A stretch of DNA of 64,000 nt from Megascapheus bottae (taxonomy: Eukaryota; Chordata; Mammalia; Rodentia; Geomyidae), in the NCBI GenBank assembly GCA_024803745.1, contig JANJXV010000130.1:1230501-1294500 (forward strand). The letters run 5' to 3'. The notes under the pieces are model-generated. The model was not told the origin of the DNA and made no database searches. It saw only the letters and a list, made by a program, of their open reading frames with translations. This document shows positions 10,170 to 20,339 of the stretch, piece after piece (within the stretch, counting starts at the first letter, position 1; the number at the start of each line of letters is the position of its first letter). Position numbers and translations under genes: made by a program.

Positions 10170-10944
10170 TATTTCAAGCCTTTTTAAACCTCAGTGTCCT
10201 TCTCTTCCCTCACTATCCCATCAATGACCACCCTTTCCTGAAGTCCCTTTTTATCTCATTTAATGATGGGATTGACATTTTTCTTTCAGACAAACTCACT
10301 TTACATTTGAATAATTAAAATATGACCTCATACTATAAAAACGCTTAGAATGACTTGCCATCACCTCTATTAACAGTAAAAAAAAAGAAAAATGAAGACT
10401 TTTTAAAAATTGTTTCTGCATACTGATGCCTGTGCAAGGCTACAAGTCTGTGTCCTTATCTACTGAAAAAGTAATAATAAACTGGAGATTTGCAAGGATT
10501 GGAGATGTCATAGTCTAATGCTAAGCCAAGACTGATGGGTTAGTACAAATGAGATTCAAGAAATTTGGCACAGAAATATGATTTGGCTGTAAGATATAGT
10601 CTCTCATTATCTGTAAACCTGTGACCCCTCGGTGTCCTTGAAATGAAGGTCAAGCAGCACCACAAAGCATGTTGGGAAATGCGGCCTACAATGGTGAAAC
10701 TGATGATGGGGTCATCATTGTAATGGCGGCTCCCACACACTGCAGGGTTATATACATGGTCTCTGGTTGTCCCAAACTCTGCAAAAGGCATCTGCTACCC
10801 TGATTCTACAGATGAGACCTCTGAGGTCCCCAGGCAGCGCCAATCCCACAACACCACTCCTGAAGTCTGTCTCATTTCTGAAGTCAGTCTGTCTGATCAC
10901 CAGGGATTCTGAGAACCAGGGACTCACTTCTAGTCTCAATGGCT
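10170..10944. other. Non-coding DNA, nothing recognised
   Basis: No repeat family or gene is recognised. Confidence 0.5.
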
Positions 10945-11285
10945 AGCACCACAGCAAGCCCTATGGAAAACAACTTGGTGGCAAGGGCCACGTGCATGCA
11001 CGCTCTTCCATTTATCAACCACATTCTTCTAGCTTTCTAAGAGAAATGTGTGTGCCTATCTGGGCAAAGACTCTGTACTGAAATGTTCCTGATAGACAAA
11101 AGCCGGCCAACAACCTCCATGTCCATCAAAAAGTCCATGGGGAAACTAACAGAAGGCAATGCAATCATTCTCAGTAACCAAAAGATGTCAGCTCTGGGCA
11201 CAAAGGCTAAAATGGATGAAGATGGAGAAGACAGAACACTGCAGGACTCCTTTTATGCGCAATTCAAGAACAGCCAAAAAACAGC
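10945..11285 (+). mobile_element. Old L1 (L1M-type) 3' region
   Basis: 'agccctatggaaaacaacttgg', 'gggcaaagactctgtactgaaatgttc', 'acaaaagccggccaacaacctccatgtccatcaa' and 'aaaatggatgaagatgg...aggactccttttatg' follow the L1M order: flattened zinc-knuckle region, then '...caaatgttcatagca', 'caacccaaatgtccatcaa', 'tggatgaa' and 'gattccattta'. The matching downstream piece 'gagaacgagaaaggcaaaatag' (11398-11420) lies after a younger L1 tail. Confidence 0.65.
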
Positions 11286-11400
11286 CAATTGGGAGGGGAT
11301 GGGGAGGGAAGGGGGACAAAACCATGAAAAGAGGTATCAAGGTTTGAGAAGTAATGCACCTACTATACATTATCCCGACAATACAATAAAAAAAAAGCTG
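11286..11400 (+). mobile_element. Severely truncated L1 3' UTR insertion
   Basis: The purine-rich start 'gggaggggatggggaggga', then 'agaggtatcaaggtttgagaagtaatgcacc' and an 'aataaaaaaaaa' end match the last ~110 bp of the L1 family seen complete at 62720-62870. It appears inserted in the older L1M fragment, since L1M-like sequence resumes after the tail. Confidence 0.75.
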
Positions 11401-11754
11401 AGAACGAGAAAGGCAAAATAGAGTTCGAACACAGATAGTTTAGATTAAATACAGCAGACTAGATAAATGATAGTAGATAGTTGTAGATAAAATTATGAAC
11501 ACATACATATAGCTTATACAGATATATAGATAGGTAAAAGTTAATCACATGTATATATCTAAGTTTTATGAATTTTATTGTGTATAAGTAATACCTCAAC
11601 CATTACTGTCAGCACAGACCATGAATTTGGACAGAACTAAATATGCCTCCAGCCAGGACTTCAGCCCCCCCTCACAAGTTTTCCTTAAATTTCACTTTGC
11701 ACAAGAGTTGAAGATTAATTAACCAAAGTGTGCCTTAAGATTTCATTGCTTCTT

Positions 11755-11955
11755 TCGACTCCAGTCTTAAATGGGATTACACTAAATTCAAAAGGCTTCT
11801 GCCTTGTGAAGAAAATGAGAGCAACTATGCATAGACCACACATTTCAGAAAAGCTAGGAAACAAAGGACATAGAATGTATTCATGAAGAAGCAACACATT
11901 TGCAGAGACCTTTAATAGGGATCGCTTTTTATGTATCAAAGATGGAAACCTAATA
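11755..11955 (+). mobile_element. Old L1 ORF2 fragment
   Basis: 'aaatgggattacactaaattcaaaaggcttctgcc' closely resembles the L1 ORF2 stretch 'aaatgggattatattaaactaaaaagcttctgc', followed by a decayed 'gaagcaacacatttgcagag' portion. No open frame remains. Confidence 0.55.
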
Positions 11956-11959
11956 AAAA

Positions 11960-12794
11960 CTTAAACTACACTAACCTAGAGCTCAGCCTCGGGTCTCTTC
12001 CCTAGTGGAAAGTCCATATCCTGACCACAGATTTTAACACTCCAAGACCCTGCAGTACTCTGTGAACCATAGATAGCTCTCGATAAATATTTGCTCATTT
12101 GCATTGTTTTTGAATTCAAATGCTATTTAAAGGGTTGAATTATCATGGTTTTAATAGAGTTCAAAACAGAACAAATGCACCTTCATTCTCATCCATTTTC
12201 AGTTCTCCCCACAACACCAGCATCCTCCTTTCAGCCACTATAGAGAGAACAGTTGGCAAAAAAAAGGACCAAATCAATCTCCCTCCAAACAGCCCTCTAG
12301 CAGCTAAAGAGAGACTCTCCAATAAGTTCTCTTTATCATTGTTATTGTGCCATGGAAGATGCAGATAGCAGAACAAAAAGCCAAGCTTTATGCCAAGCTT
12401 TATAAACCCTATGACAATAAAAAAATTAAAGAAGAAAAATAACACTATCCTAGCTACTGCCAGTCAGACTAGAAAGATGCTTTATATCTAGATGTTAATT
12501 GAACTGTTGGCTCTGTACAAGGAATAAAAACATATCCCTGGAGCCTAAAATATACCTTAGACACTGAGCTTTTATCCCAAATAGTCTTCAAAGTGAACTT
12601 GGGCCAAATAAACCCTCTCTGTTTCCATAAGGAGCCAGGTACAGTGTGGACGTGTGTCCAGTCCCGTCCAATGAGGAAATTTTGAGTGGATTGTTTCTGA
12701 GCAAACCATCTTCTTAGCTGGGGCTACAGAATTGTTCAGCTTGTGCAGTTACCCCACAAGACACAACCTGATGCCTTTAAGGTCTATGCTAGGC
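11960..12794. other. Non-coding DNA, nothing firm
   Basis: 'catagatagctctcgataaatatttgctcattt' (12069-12101) has the flavour of an L2/MIR terminus but is too short to call. No gene is recognised. Confidence 0.5.
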
Positions 12795-13245
12795 AATTTT
12801 CCATCACAGTGACAAACCCCAGGCAAATCAACTTAGAGAAAGCAAGCTTTGTTTCAAACTCACTGTCTCAGGGGTTTCCATCTGTGGTGTCTGAGCTCTG
12901 TGGTTTCTGAGCAGTGGTGAGGAGGATGTGGTGCATGGAGGAACTTGCCTTCTGGCTGCCTGGAAACAGAAAGAAGGGGGACAGTCGGGCACTGCAGACA
13001 AGATCTCACCCTGAAGATGCATGCTTCCCATCGCTCAGATTTGCACACCCTTCTACCAGGGCCCATCTCCTAAGCTTCTACCCCCCACCCCACAGCCCAC
13101 CACACAATGAACCCATCAACGAACTTCTAGCTTCCAACGGTCAAATCATTCGCCATCCCCAAACCCCACTTCAGAGCTCGGCTGCATGAGGGGGACCAAG
13201 GCAGACCACCAGCCTGAGGGCATACTTCAGATTCAGAACATGACT
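12795..13245 (+). mobile_element. Rodent-type interspersed repeat, family unassigned
   Basis: The order 'tccatcacagtgacaaacccc', 'caacttagagaaagcaag', 'tttcaaactcactgtctcagggg', 'ttctggctgcctgg', 'caagatctcaccctg', 'ctcctaagcttctaccccccacc' and 'agggggaccaaggc' matches a repeat I know from several rodent genomes ('...gtgataaaacacc...aacttaa...ggctcac...cagtttcagagg...cctcctaa...ggggaccaagc'). I cannot name the family with certainty. It explains the overlapping short frames here. Confidence 0.6.
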
Positions 13246-13419
13246 TGGCTAGATATCTGAAGAAAAAAAGGAGACCAAAAAAAAGGAAACCAGCAGGAGC
13301 CAGAGCCTTGATCCAATCTGGTTCGCATCCATCTCAAAGAATGCTCAGAACACTATAATACCTGACCTGAAGCCAAGAAGAGCTGCTGCTATATTCTTTA
13401 GAGTGACTTCTTTAAAAAA

Positions 13420-13480
13420 TTATATATATATATATATACATATATATACACACACACATATATGTGTGTGTGTGTGAAAT
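13420..13480. repeat. TA/CA/TG compound microsatellite with inverted repeat
   Basis: A TA repeat runs into (CA)n-ATATAT-(TG)n, giving a near-perfect palindrome at 13448-13475. It lies just upstream of an antisense SINE. Confidence 0.9.
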
Positions 13481-13496
13481 ACATGGGGAGAGAGGG

Positions 13497-13700
13497 AAGG
13501 CAGTGCTGGGACTTAAACTCAGGGGCTTACAATTGTTCTGCTGGCTCTGGCAGCTTGGTGCTTTACCAATTCAGCCATGCCTCCAGCCTTGCTTTTTTCA
13601 CTGGTTAATTGGAATCTAAAGGACTTTTGATTTCAAAACACAGTCTTCCAGGTCTCAGCCTCCTGAGCAGCTAGGGTTATAGGCATGAGCCACCAACAGA
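13497..13700 (-). mobile_element. Diverged 7SL dimeric SINE
   Basis: In antisense: 'gtgctgggacttaaactcagg', 'ggtgctttaccaattcagccatgcctccagcc' (tRNA-like right arm of the older type), the linker 'tggttaattggaatctaaagg', then the 7SL arm 'ggtctcagcctcctgagcag', 'gctagggttataggcatgag'. The right arm has 'ttacaattgttctgctggc' where Geo has 'gagcactgtccttggg', so it may be an intermediate form. Confidence 0.75.
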
Positions 13701-13704
13701 ATGT

Positions 13705-14055
13705 ACCCCCCTCAAGTTCACCCCTTATTCCTTCCCTTTTTAAACCAGTTCCAATGGATTTCAGTGTTCTATTTCCATCTGTGTATATAAGGTACTTCAA
13801 TCATGCGCACCCTCACCTAGGTCTCTTTTCACACCCCACAACTCTCTGCTATGCACCTCCAAACTGAAGCTGTTTTACATTCCTGACCAATCTGTCTTTT
13901 ATCCCAAGTCTCTTTTTCTTTCTAAAGAGCCTGGGGTCGTAGTGAAACAATTACAGTTCACATTGATTGAGTGTGCACTGTGAGCCAGCTATCAAGCCAT
14001 TTACTTGGTCTCGTGTGATCTTTACAATGCCACTCTGTATAGACATTAATATAAC
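13705..14055. other. Non-coding DNA, nothing recognised
   Basis: Pyrimidine-rich unique DNA between two antisense SINEs. Confidence 0.5.
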
Positions 14056-14056
14056 C

Positions 14057-14287
14057 TTTTTTTTTAACGTTGTGCCAGTTCTGAGCCTTGCAATCAGAGC
14101 ACTGTCCCTGAGCTTTTCTGCTCAAGGCTTGCATTCTACCCACTTGTACCATAGCCCCCCTTCTGGCTTTCTGGTAGTTCCCTGGAGATAAGAGTCTCAC
14201 TGACTTTTCTGCCCAGACTGACTCTGAACTACAATCATTAAATCTCAGCCTCCTGAGATCTAGGTATGAGCCACCAAGCACCTGGCT
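14057..14287 (-). mobile_element. 7SL-Geo dimeric SINE
   Basis: In antisense: a T9 tail, the Geo arm ('gtgccagttctgagccttgc', 'cagagcactgtccctgagc'), the linker 'tagttccctggagataagagtc', and the 7SL arm 'tctcagcctcctgagatctagg', 'tatgagccaccaagcacctggc'. Confidence 0.88.
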
Positions 14288-14289
14288 CA

Positions 14290-14835
14290 AATTAGTTTGA
14301 AAAGGGTTACCAGATTATATTTCAGAGAACTACAAAGCTCTGACTTCAGAACCCAAGGAAGTTAAGACAGATTGCAATCAATTCCTTCTCCCTACCCTAA
14401 ATCCCCAGGGTTCTGTGAGGAGCCAACAGGGATTTCTAGTAATAGAGAGACAGAAAGTCTATTAGAGACCAGGCTATGACTTTCTCCTCACCACTAAAAA
14501 TCAAAACAAATAACTCGAATTCCTGAGGTGCATTCCTGCTGCCACTCTGGGAACCACCTCTTTAGACCAACTTCGCACGTCCAGCTTCTCACTCTGCCTG
14601 ACAGCTAAAGCGAGGCAATGGATGTAACATCTTCATAACCCGTAATTCCATTTTCATGGCATTTATGACAGGTCACTGTGTGTGTCCTCCCCGGGAATCA
14701 CGGCACTTATCAAAGCTGTTCCCATTTCCTGATTGGTATTCTGAGCACAGCCTTCTGTAAGGTCAGGGGCAGAATTCACAACAGAAACCCGAATCACCTC
14801 CCTTCACACAAAAATAAATGACAGCCTCTGTGCTT
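14290..14835. other. Non-coding DNA, nothing recognised
   Basis: No repeat family or gene is recognised. Confidence 0.5.
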
Positions 14836-14839
14836 GTTT

Positions 14840-14922
14840 TCTTACTCTCCCTCCCTTACCCAGTCTTTCCCATTCTCCCTTTCTCTCCCCTCCTTCTCCC
14901 TCCTCTCCCTCCTTCCTCCATC
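14840..14922. repeat. CT-rich (TCCC/TCTCC) tract
   Basis: Pyrimidine tract of about 80 bp with CCCTCC and TCTCCC words, lying where the 7SL arm of the following SINE would be expected. Confidence 0.85.
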
Positions 14923-15280
14923 TCCAATAAACTATCAAAAAAAAAGAGGAAGAAATGGAAGTGTGGCTCAAGTAGTAGTGTGCTAGCCTTGAGCAAAAAT
15001 GCACACCTGTAATCCTAGCTACTCAGGAGGCTGAGATCTGAGGATCGCAGTTCAAAACCAGCCCAGGGAACTAACGTCTGTGAGACTCTTTATCTCCAAT
15101 TAACCACTAGAAGACAGGAAGTGGGGCTGTGGCTCAAGGAGTAGGGCAGTAGCCTTGAGCTGAAGAGCTCAGGGACAGCACCCAGGCCCAGAGTTCAAGC
15201 CCCATGACCAACAAAAAAAATGCTCAGGAAAATAGTGCCCAAGCCCAGAGTTCCAGTACCAAGCTTGGCACCAAAAAAAA
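14920..15280 (+). mobile_element. Outer 7SL-Geo SINE, split
   Basis: The linker 'atctccaataaactatc' (14921-14937) and the first half of the Geo arm (14955-14998: 'gtggctcaagtagtagtg', 'ctagccttgagcaaaaa') are separated from the rest (15221-15275: 'gctcaggaaaatagtgcccaagccc', 'gagttccagtacc') by a complete younger SINE. The tail is A-rich with G interruptions. Confidence 0.85.
15000..15219 (+). mobile_element. Inner 7SL-Geo SINE
   Basis: Starts at 'cacacctgtaatcctagctac' (the first ~12 bases of the 7SL arm are missing), with 'ggctgagatctgaggatcgc', the linker 'tctttatctccaattaacc' and the Geo arm 'ctgtggctcaagg', 'ttgagctgaagagctcaggg', 'gagttcaagcccc'. The flanks share a short 'AAAAATGC' that may be a target duplication. 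It is one of the best-preserved 7SL arms here. Confidence 0.92.
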
Positions 15281-15324
15281 AAGAAAAAAGAAAAAAAATG
15301 ATCAGATACATGTTTGCAAATGTT

Positions 15325-16240
15325 TCCTCTCATCATACAATATCTGTCTTATCATTTTGATCGTTTCCTTTGCTATGCTTCCTTTGCTAGAGAGTTTTTA
15401 ATTGAACATCTTTTTAGTTTTATCTTTTTGCCCAGGTTCCCCATGCATTCTAGTCATATTCACAAAATCTTAACCAGTATCTCTATCAAGAAGCTCCTCC
15501 CCTCTCCCCACACCCAGGGCTTTCTCTTAGGTGTTTGTGATTTCAGATCTTACGATTTTGTCTCCTGTCTATGCTTTGTCATGTGTGAAGAGTCCATCAC
15601 CATTCTCTTGCATGTAGATCCAGCTCTTCCCAACTTTGTGGCCGAGGTGACTGTCCCCATTCTTCATTCCTGACCCCCTTGTTGAAAAAAAAATCAGCTG
15701 ACCATATCTGCCAGGGTTTATTTCTAGACTGGCTATTCTGGCCACTGGCCTTTATGTCTGTCTTTAGGCCAGTATCATTACTGTCTTGATTACTGCAGTT
15801 CTGTGATGAATTCGGAAAATACCCAGTGTCCTGACTCAGGCTTTGTTCTTCCTATTCAAAACAGCTTCGGCTATTAGAGATCCTTTGTTGCCTCCATATG
15901 AATTTTAGGATTCTATTTTTTTTAATGACATTAAATTGCTTGGTAAGAGTTTACATTGAATCTGTAGATTGCTTATGTGGTGTGGCTATTTTAACAATAT
16001 TAATTATTCCAATTTCCCTTCCCCTCCTCCCCCAAAAAATAAGAGATGTCATTGTGTGTAGATTTGCTTTAAGTTTTTCATCAGCATTTTGCCATTTTTG
16101 GTGTAGAAGCCATTCTTGCCACCCCACTCCCCAACCCTGGTTAGATTTATTTCTAAATATGTGATTCTTTCTGTTGCTGTGTGAAATTGTGCTTAATTTC
16201 CTTTTAGATCGCACATGGAAACACAATTTACACTTATATC
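15325..16240 (-). mobile_element. Old L1 (L1M-type) ORF2 fragment
   Basis: The plus strand is the complement of L1 ORF2 over ~900 bp. It reads 'tatctctatcaagaagctcc', 'gatttcagatcttacgatttt', 'ccattctcttgcatgtagatccagctcttcccaac', 'atcagctgaccatatctgcc', 'tttatttctagactgg...tctgtctttaggccagtatcatta', 'catatgaattttaggatt', 'attgaatctgtagattgctt' and 'ttaacaatattaatt'. These are landmarks of the ORF2 segment between the reverse transcriptase and the C-terminus. Many indels and stops; inactive. Confidence 0.92.
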
Positions 16241-16301
16241 CCCAGGCATGAAGAAATTCATCTCCCTTCCCCTCTTATCCTCAAGGAAAATAGGCCATCT
16301 G

Positions 16302-16535
16302 TGTTGTGCCAGTTGTGGGCCTTCAACCTAGGGACTCACTTTCCTTTGGCTCTTTCACTCATGGCTGGCACTCTTTTCCTGAGCCACGGCTCTACTTCTA
16401 GCTCTTTGCTAGTTAACTGGAGATAAGAATCTCTGAGATTTGTCTCCCGAGGCTGACTTCGAACCACAATCCTCCCATCTCTGCCTCCTGACTAGCTAGA
16501 GCTGTAAGTGTGAGCCCCTGGTTGGTGCCTGGGCT
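16302..16535 (-). mobile_element. 7SL-Geo dimeric SINE
   Basis: In antisense: 'gtgccagttgtgggccttcaacc', 'ttttcctgagccacggctctacttctagc', the linker 'tagttaactggagataagaatctc', and the 7SL arm 'cttcgaaccacaatcctcccatctctgcctcctgactagc'. Confidence 0.87.
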
Positions 16536-16539
16536 CCCA

Positions 16540-17605
16540 TTAGTGTAAAAAGCCACAGTACATATCACGTCCTGTCAGCCAACATGTCTTTTCTAACCTA
16601 ATCACTTTGTTCTCAATAGTGCCTCTATAACTGGTTAAGAAAAAAAAAACTTATAATACAACTTGTTGGAGGAGACAGACAGATATAGGCAGAGGAAATA
16701 AGAGCGAGAGAAAACAAGGAAGTATTGGATTTAAAACATCCATCCCAAATAGATATTAGATACTTAAAGAATTGCAATAAGGTATCGAAGTTTCTAAATA
16801 AAAATAATAAAACAAAATACTTAGTGCAGGACCCATCATGAGCACATGGGCTAAGTTGTTGTAGTTATTCTTATGAATTTATTTTTGTTTCAATGTGTTA
16901 TCACGCACTTATTTACAATTCCACCTCCACTGCTATCCTGTTGAGCGCCATTGCAATGGGTCTGATAATTACTTAAATCTGTACATCATCTTAGTTCAAG
17001 ACCCAGGACCAGAGCAGGCATGGCAACCACCTTTTATTTCTTCAATTTCCCTACCATTGCCCAATGGAAAGTGCTTTTAACCTTCTAGAGATAAGGTTCT
17101 CAGGTGTGCACACACGCTAACTGTTCCTCTGCCTGGTCCATCTGTGAAGCTTCATTTCACAGGGATGAGAGTATGATTGACTTGAGCCCTTTTCTCCCAT
17201 CATGCATCCTGGGTTCTGCTCATCTCATCCTCTACTGGCGAATTATGAGATGTGGGGGGGAGGATTGCAGATTTCATAGAGGCCCCAATAAATGTTACAG
17301 CAAGCTATTTATTTATTCAGGCTCTCTCTGTGACCAGCAAATTCTAAATTCACAGCTCTCAGTGGAGTAGCAAAGCCATGACAGTACCTGTTTCCTGTTT
17401 TACTATAATTTTGTGTCTGTGAAAAGGTGAGAGGGTTTTTGCAAAATTCCCTGTCTGTGACATTCTGTTTGTCCTCTGATGGACCCACACCATTGTTTCT
17501 GAGATGAAGGGCCAGTTAAAAATTGTAAACATGAGCTTGCCAGGAGGCTAAGCTGTGTGAAATACTCACATGAGGACAACTATGGATGTATGTGGGGGCA
17601 ATTCA
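16540..17605. other. Non-coding DNA, possible conserved stretch
   Basis: No repeat or gene is recognised. The stretch 17130-17470 is free of recognisable repeats and of balanced composition, which fits either ordinary unique DNA or a conserved non-coding element. I cannot tell which without an alignment. Confidence 0.45.
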
Positions 17606-17607
17606 GG

Positions 17608-17908
17608 AGTTTGAACTTCGAGCCCCATACTGGCTTGTCAAGTGCTCTGTTGCTGATCCATGTTTCTAGCCCTTCTTTTGCACTGATTATTTTTGAAATA
17701 GCATCTTGCTTTTTGCCTAGGCAGTCCAGGATTACAATCCTCTGATTTTAGGCTCCCTGTCACAACTGAGAGGACAGGTATATGCCACTGCTTCAAGCAT
17801 CTCCCGCTGAGATGGTGGCTCATGAGCCTTTTCCTCCAGCTTGCCTCAAACTGTGATCCTGTCAGTCTCAGCCTCTGGGAGAGATATGGTTACAGGTGTA
17901 AGCCTGTT
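17608..17908 (-). mobile_element. Old trimeric SINE (tRNA-7SL-7SL)
   Basis: In antisense three arms follow each other: a tRNA-like arm ('gtttgaacttcgagcccc', 'caagtgctctgttgctgatcc'), a 7SL arm ('tttttgaaatagcatcttgc', 'cctaggcagtccaggattacaatcctctg', 'caggtatatgccactgc'), and a second 7SL arm ('gatggtggctcatgag', 'cctcaaactgtgatcctgtc', 'tctcagcctctgg', 'ggttacaggtgtaagcc'). The same order is seen at 46728-47015. Confidence 0.7.
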
Positions 17909-17941
17909 TCAATCCATATCAACCTACAGCATACTGTAACT

Positions 17942-18182
17942 TTTTTTGGGGGGGGGGTGCCATTAGTTGGATTTGAAGTCAGGACCTCATAGTCTCTCTT
18001 TATCCACTTGCGGTCGGTTCTCTATCACTTGAGCCATGCAACAAGTTCAGTCTGTTGCAAGCTGGTTAGAGATGCAGTCTCAGGGACTTTTTTCTTTTTC
18101 CTAGATCGGCTTTGAACCTTGACTCTCTAGGTTTCAGCCTCCCAAGTAGCTAGGGTTATAGGCATGAGCCACCACACTTGCC
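17942..18182 (-). mobile_element. Old 7SL-tRNA dimeric SINE
   Basis: In antisense: a tRNA-like arm ('ggatttgaagtcaggacctcatag', 'ctctatcacttgagccatgc'), a middle 'ggttagagatgcagtctcaggg', and a 7SL arm ('ggctttgaaccttgactctc', 'agcctcccaagtagctagggttataggcatgagcc'). It lacks Geo-specific words, so it is an older type. A G10 run marks its edge (17948-17957). Confidence 0.75.
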
Positions 18183-18332
18183 TTGTGTATCTTCCACACA
18201 AAGAAAATTCAATTCCTTCCCAAGCAAACTTTACTCTCCCCATTTTCCTTCTCTGTCCCTCCCTCCCTCATCCCCCCCACCCATCCACATCTTTCCATTT
18301 TTACATCTAAAGCACATTTCAGGTCGTTTCAT

Positions 18333-18525
18333 TCTTTGCCAGTCCTGGGGCTTGAACTCAGGGCCTGAGCACTACCCTTGGGTTTTCTCAAGACTAGAGC
18401 TCTACCACTTGAACCACAGTGCCACTTCCAGCTTTTTTCTATGTATATAGTAGCAAGGAATCAAACCTGGGTCTTTGTGTGTGCTAGGCAAGCACTCTAC
18501 CACTAGGCCAAACTTTCAGCCCTGC
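18333..18525 (-). mobile_element. IDL-Geo dimeric SINE
   Basis: In antisense: 'tttgccagtcctggggc', 'gggcctgagcactacccttggg', 'ctctaccacttgaaccacag', the linker 'ttctatgtatatagtagcaagg', then the ID arm 'aatcaaacctgggtctttg', 'gtgctaggcaagcac', 'ccactaggccaaac'. It is full length with modest divergence; the B box is no longer consensus. Confidence 0.93.
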
Positions 18526-18529
18526 AGGG

Positions 18530-19565
18530 GGTTTCATTCTTAAGGGAGATGAATAATATCTGAGACATGAAGACAACGGGAGCATAAACTTAATGGCAAA
18601 CATATAATCAATGTTTCATAGTGTTTGTGGAACAGGAGGATGTGTAAGGTCTGCTCTGTATAATCTCTTTTGCAGTGCTCATAAATAAGCAATGGCTCTC
18701 TTTCCTCATGTTCAACTGATTGATAGGGAGATCCTTAAGTAAAGTACCTCTGTTCATTACTAATGCATCACCTAATGCACCGTAATAAGCAAAGGTGGCT
18801 CGAGGGCAGCCATTGAACATATGAATATGGCATCTGTCTAATTTAAAGCAACGACCCTTTTCAACGGACACAAACAATTGTGGGGAAGAAGCACAGAGAA
18901 AATGAAGATTAAAATGGAAGCACAGTGTTCAAAGATACAAGGAGGATGCATCCATTACAAGAGGCCAAATTTTCACAAACCCACCAAGACCACACAGCCT
19001 GAGAACCATCCTGGCCTCCATTCCTTTCTCTGGCAACACAACTCAGCTCGGTTTCTCCATTGCAATAGCCATAGACATGGTACCAAAAAGAAAACCACCT
19101 TTCCAGTGAAAGTCAGTCCAGGCTATTATCTGCAGCCTGACACACTGACCTGTTGTACAACCTTCTGGGGAATTTGACAGGATCCAAGAACAGTATGAAC
19201 TCTTGTCATGTAATATTTCATGCCATCCAGTGGCTCCTTTCTAAGCACAAATGGCTGTAGCTGAAATGAAGCCTATTTTTCCTGAATGGGATTTAATGAT
19301 AAGGATGACCAAGCAGCAGGTTTTATTTTATAAAACAGAGTTACCTGAGGTTATCCATACAGTGGTAATGCATCCATCATGCCTAGGGTAAAAATGCCCT
19401 TGCTTCCCTGGTTTGGAAACAAAGTTGGGGGTGTGGGGGGAGAAAGCTATGATCCAAGCTGGAAATGGAGCAAAATTAAACAGGAAAAAGTGGTAATTTT
19501 TTTTTTGGTTCTTCTTTTCTGGACAGCAGGATGTCAGAAGAGGGAGAAAGTGAATTGCTTCAAAG
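18530..19565. other. Non-coding DNA, possible conserved stretch 18600-18870
   Basis: No repeat is recognised. 18600-18870 has homeodomain-like ATTA and TAAT words ('cattactaatgcatcacctaatgc', 'tgtctaatttaaagc') and no repeat features, so it could be a conserved regulatory element. A minus-strand open frame there has no domain. Confidence 0.4.
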
Positions 19566-19566
19566 A

Positions 19567-19568
<2 letters not shown>

Positions 19569-19600
<32 letters not shown>
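19569..19600. repeat. (AT)16 microsatellite
   Basis: Perfect AT dinucleotide run. Confidence 0.98.
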
Positions 19601-19604
<4 letters not shown>

Positions 19605-19605
<1 letters not shown>

Positions 19606-20335
19606 ATACTATTTTATTATCTTTAAGTAGCTGAACAAAGGGGTTGCAATCCAGCATACCACTGGAAAGAACAATGCATCTTGATCCATGTCCTCCCTTC
19701 CCATCTCTTCCAAGCCCTCAAGTGATCCACCTCCATTTCCACATGTGAACATTTAGTAGTCTGATGTTCTGATTAAAGCGGGGAGAGGTGGCTACTTTCT
19801 TGGGTTTCTGATTTCTGCAGTCTTGTTTCTCCTTTTTCTCTTAAGAACCTGAAGTCCGTCTGTTTGATGAGCTGTTTGGTGTTTTAGCAATCCTTCCTTG
19901 TTTTCTGCATGATGAGTGTCTGTGCGCTGTTAATCTGTGAACCTCAGAATTCCCATGGCAAGCCCAGCTGGCTGGGCACAGAAGCCTTTCCACAAAACAC
20001 AATGAAAGAAGCACTAACTGGGTAGAAAACTGGAGGGAAAAAAAAGCAATTCTCACAGAGAGCTGGAAAACCTTCCAGAAATGACTGGCTGCTGAATGTG
20101 GTTCTTTCTTTGCAAAGTTCAGAGTTACTGCTGTGGAGAATTCCCTGCTCTCAGGGCCCAAGCCCTGGGACACCAATGTCCCAACAGCCCTTGCAACAGG
20201 TAGGGTCCCGGGACTTGTTCTCATGGCCTGGATGTGAGTTACACAATGTACATTGTCAGTGAGCAGCACAATGAACTTCTAAATAGCAGTTCAACGTCAC
20301 TTCTTTAGGGAACCTGTTTGGAAGCATCACTGAGG
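19605..20335. other. Non-coding DNA, nothing recognised
   Basis: No repeat family or gene is recognised. A 142-codon minus-strand open frame (19841-20269) has no recognisable domain or splice context. Confidence 0.5.
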
Positions 20336-20339
20336 TGGA

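Noticed and set aside
14990..15110. 7SL RNA gene
   Set aside because: Only the Alu-domain-like part is present, joined to a Geo arm with an A-tail; this is a SINE.
19841..20269. 142-codon minus-strand open frame
   Set aside because: No recognisable domain, no splice or promoter context; this length is expected by chance in GC-moderate DNA.
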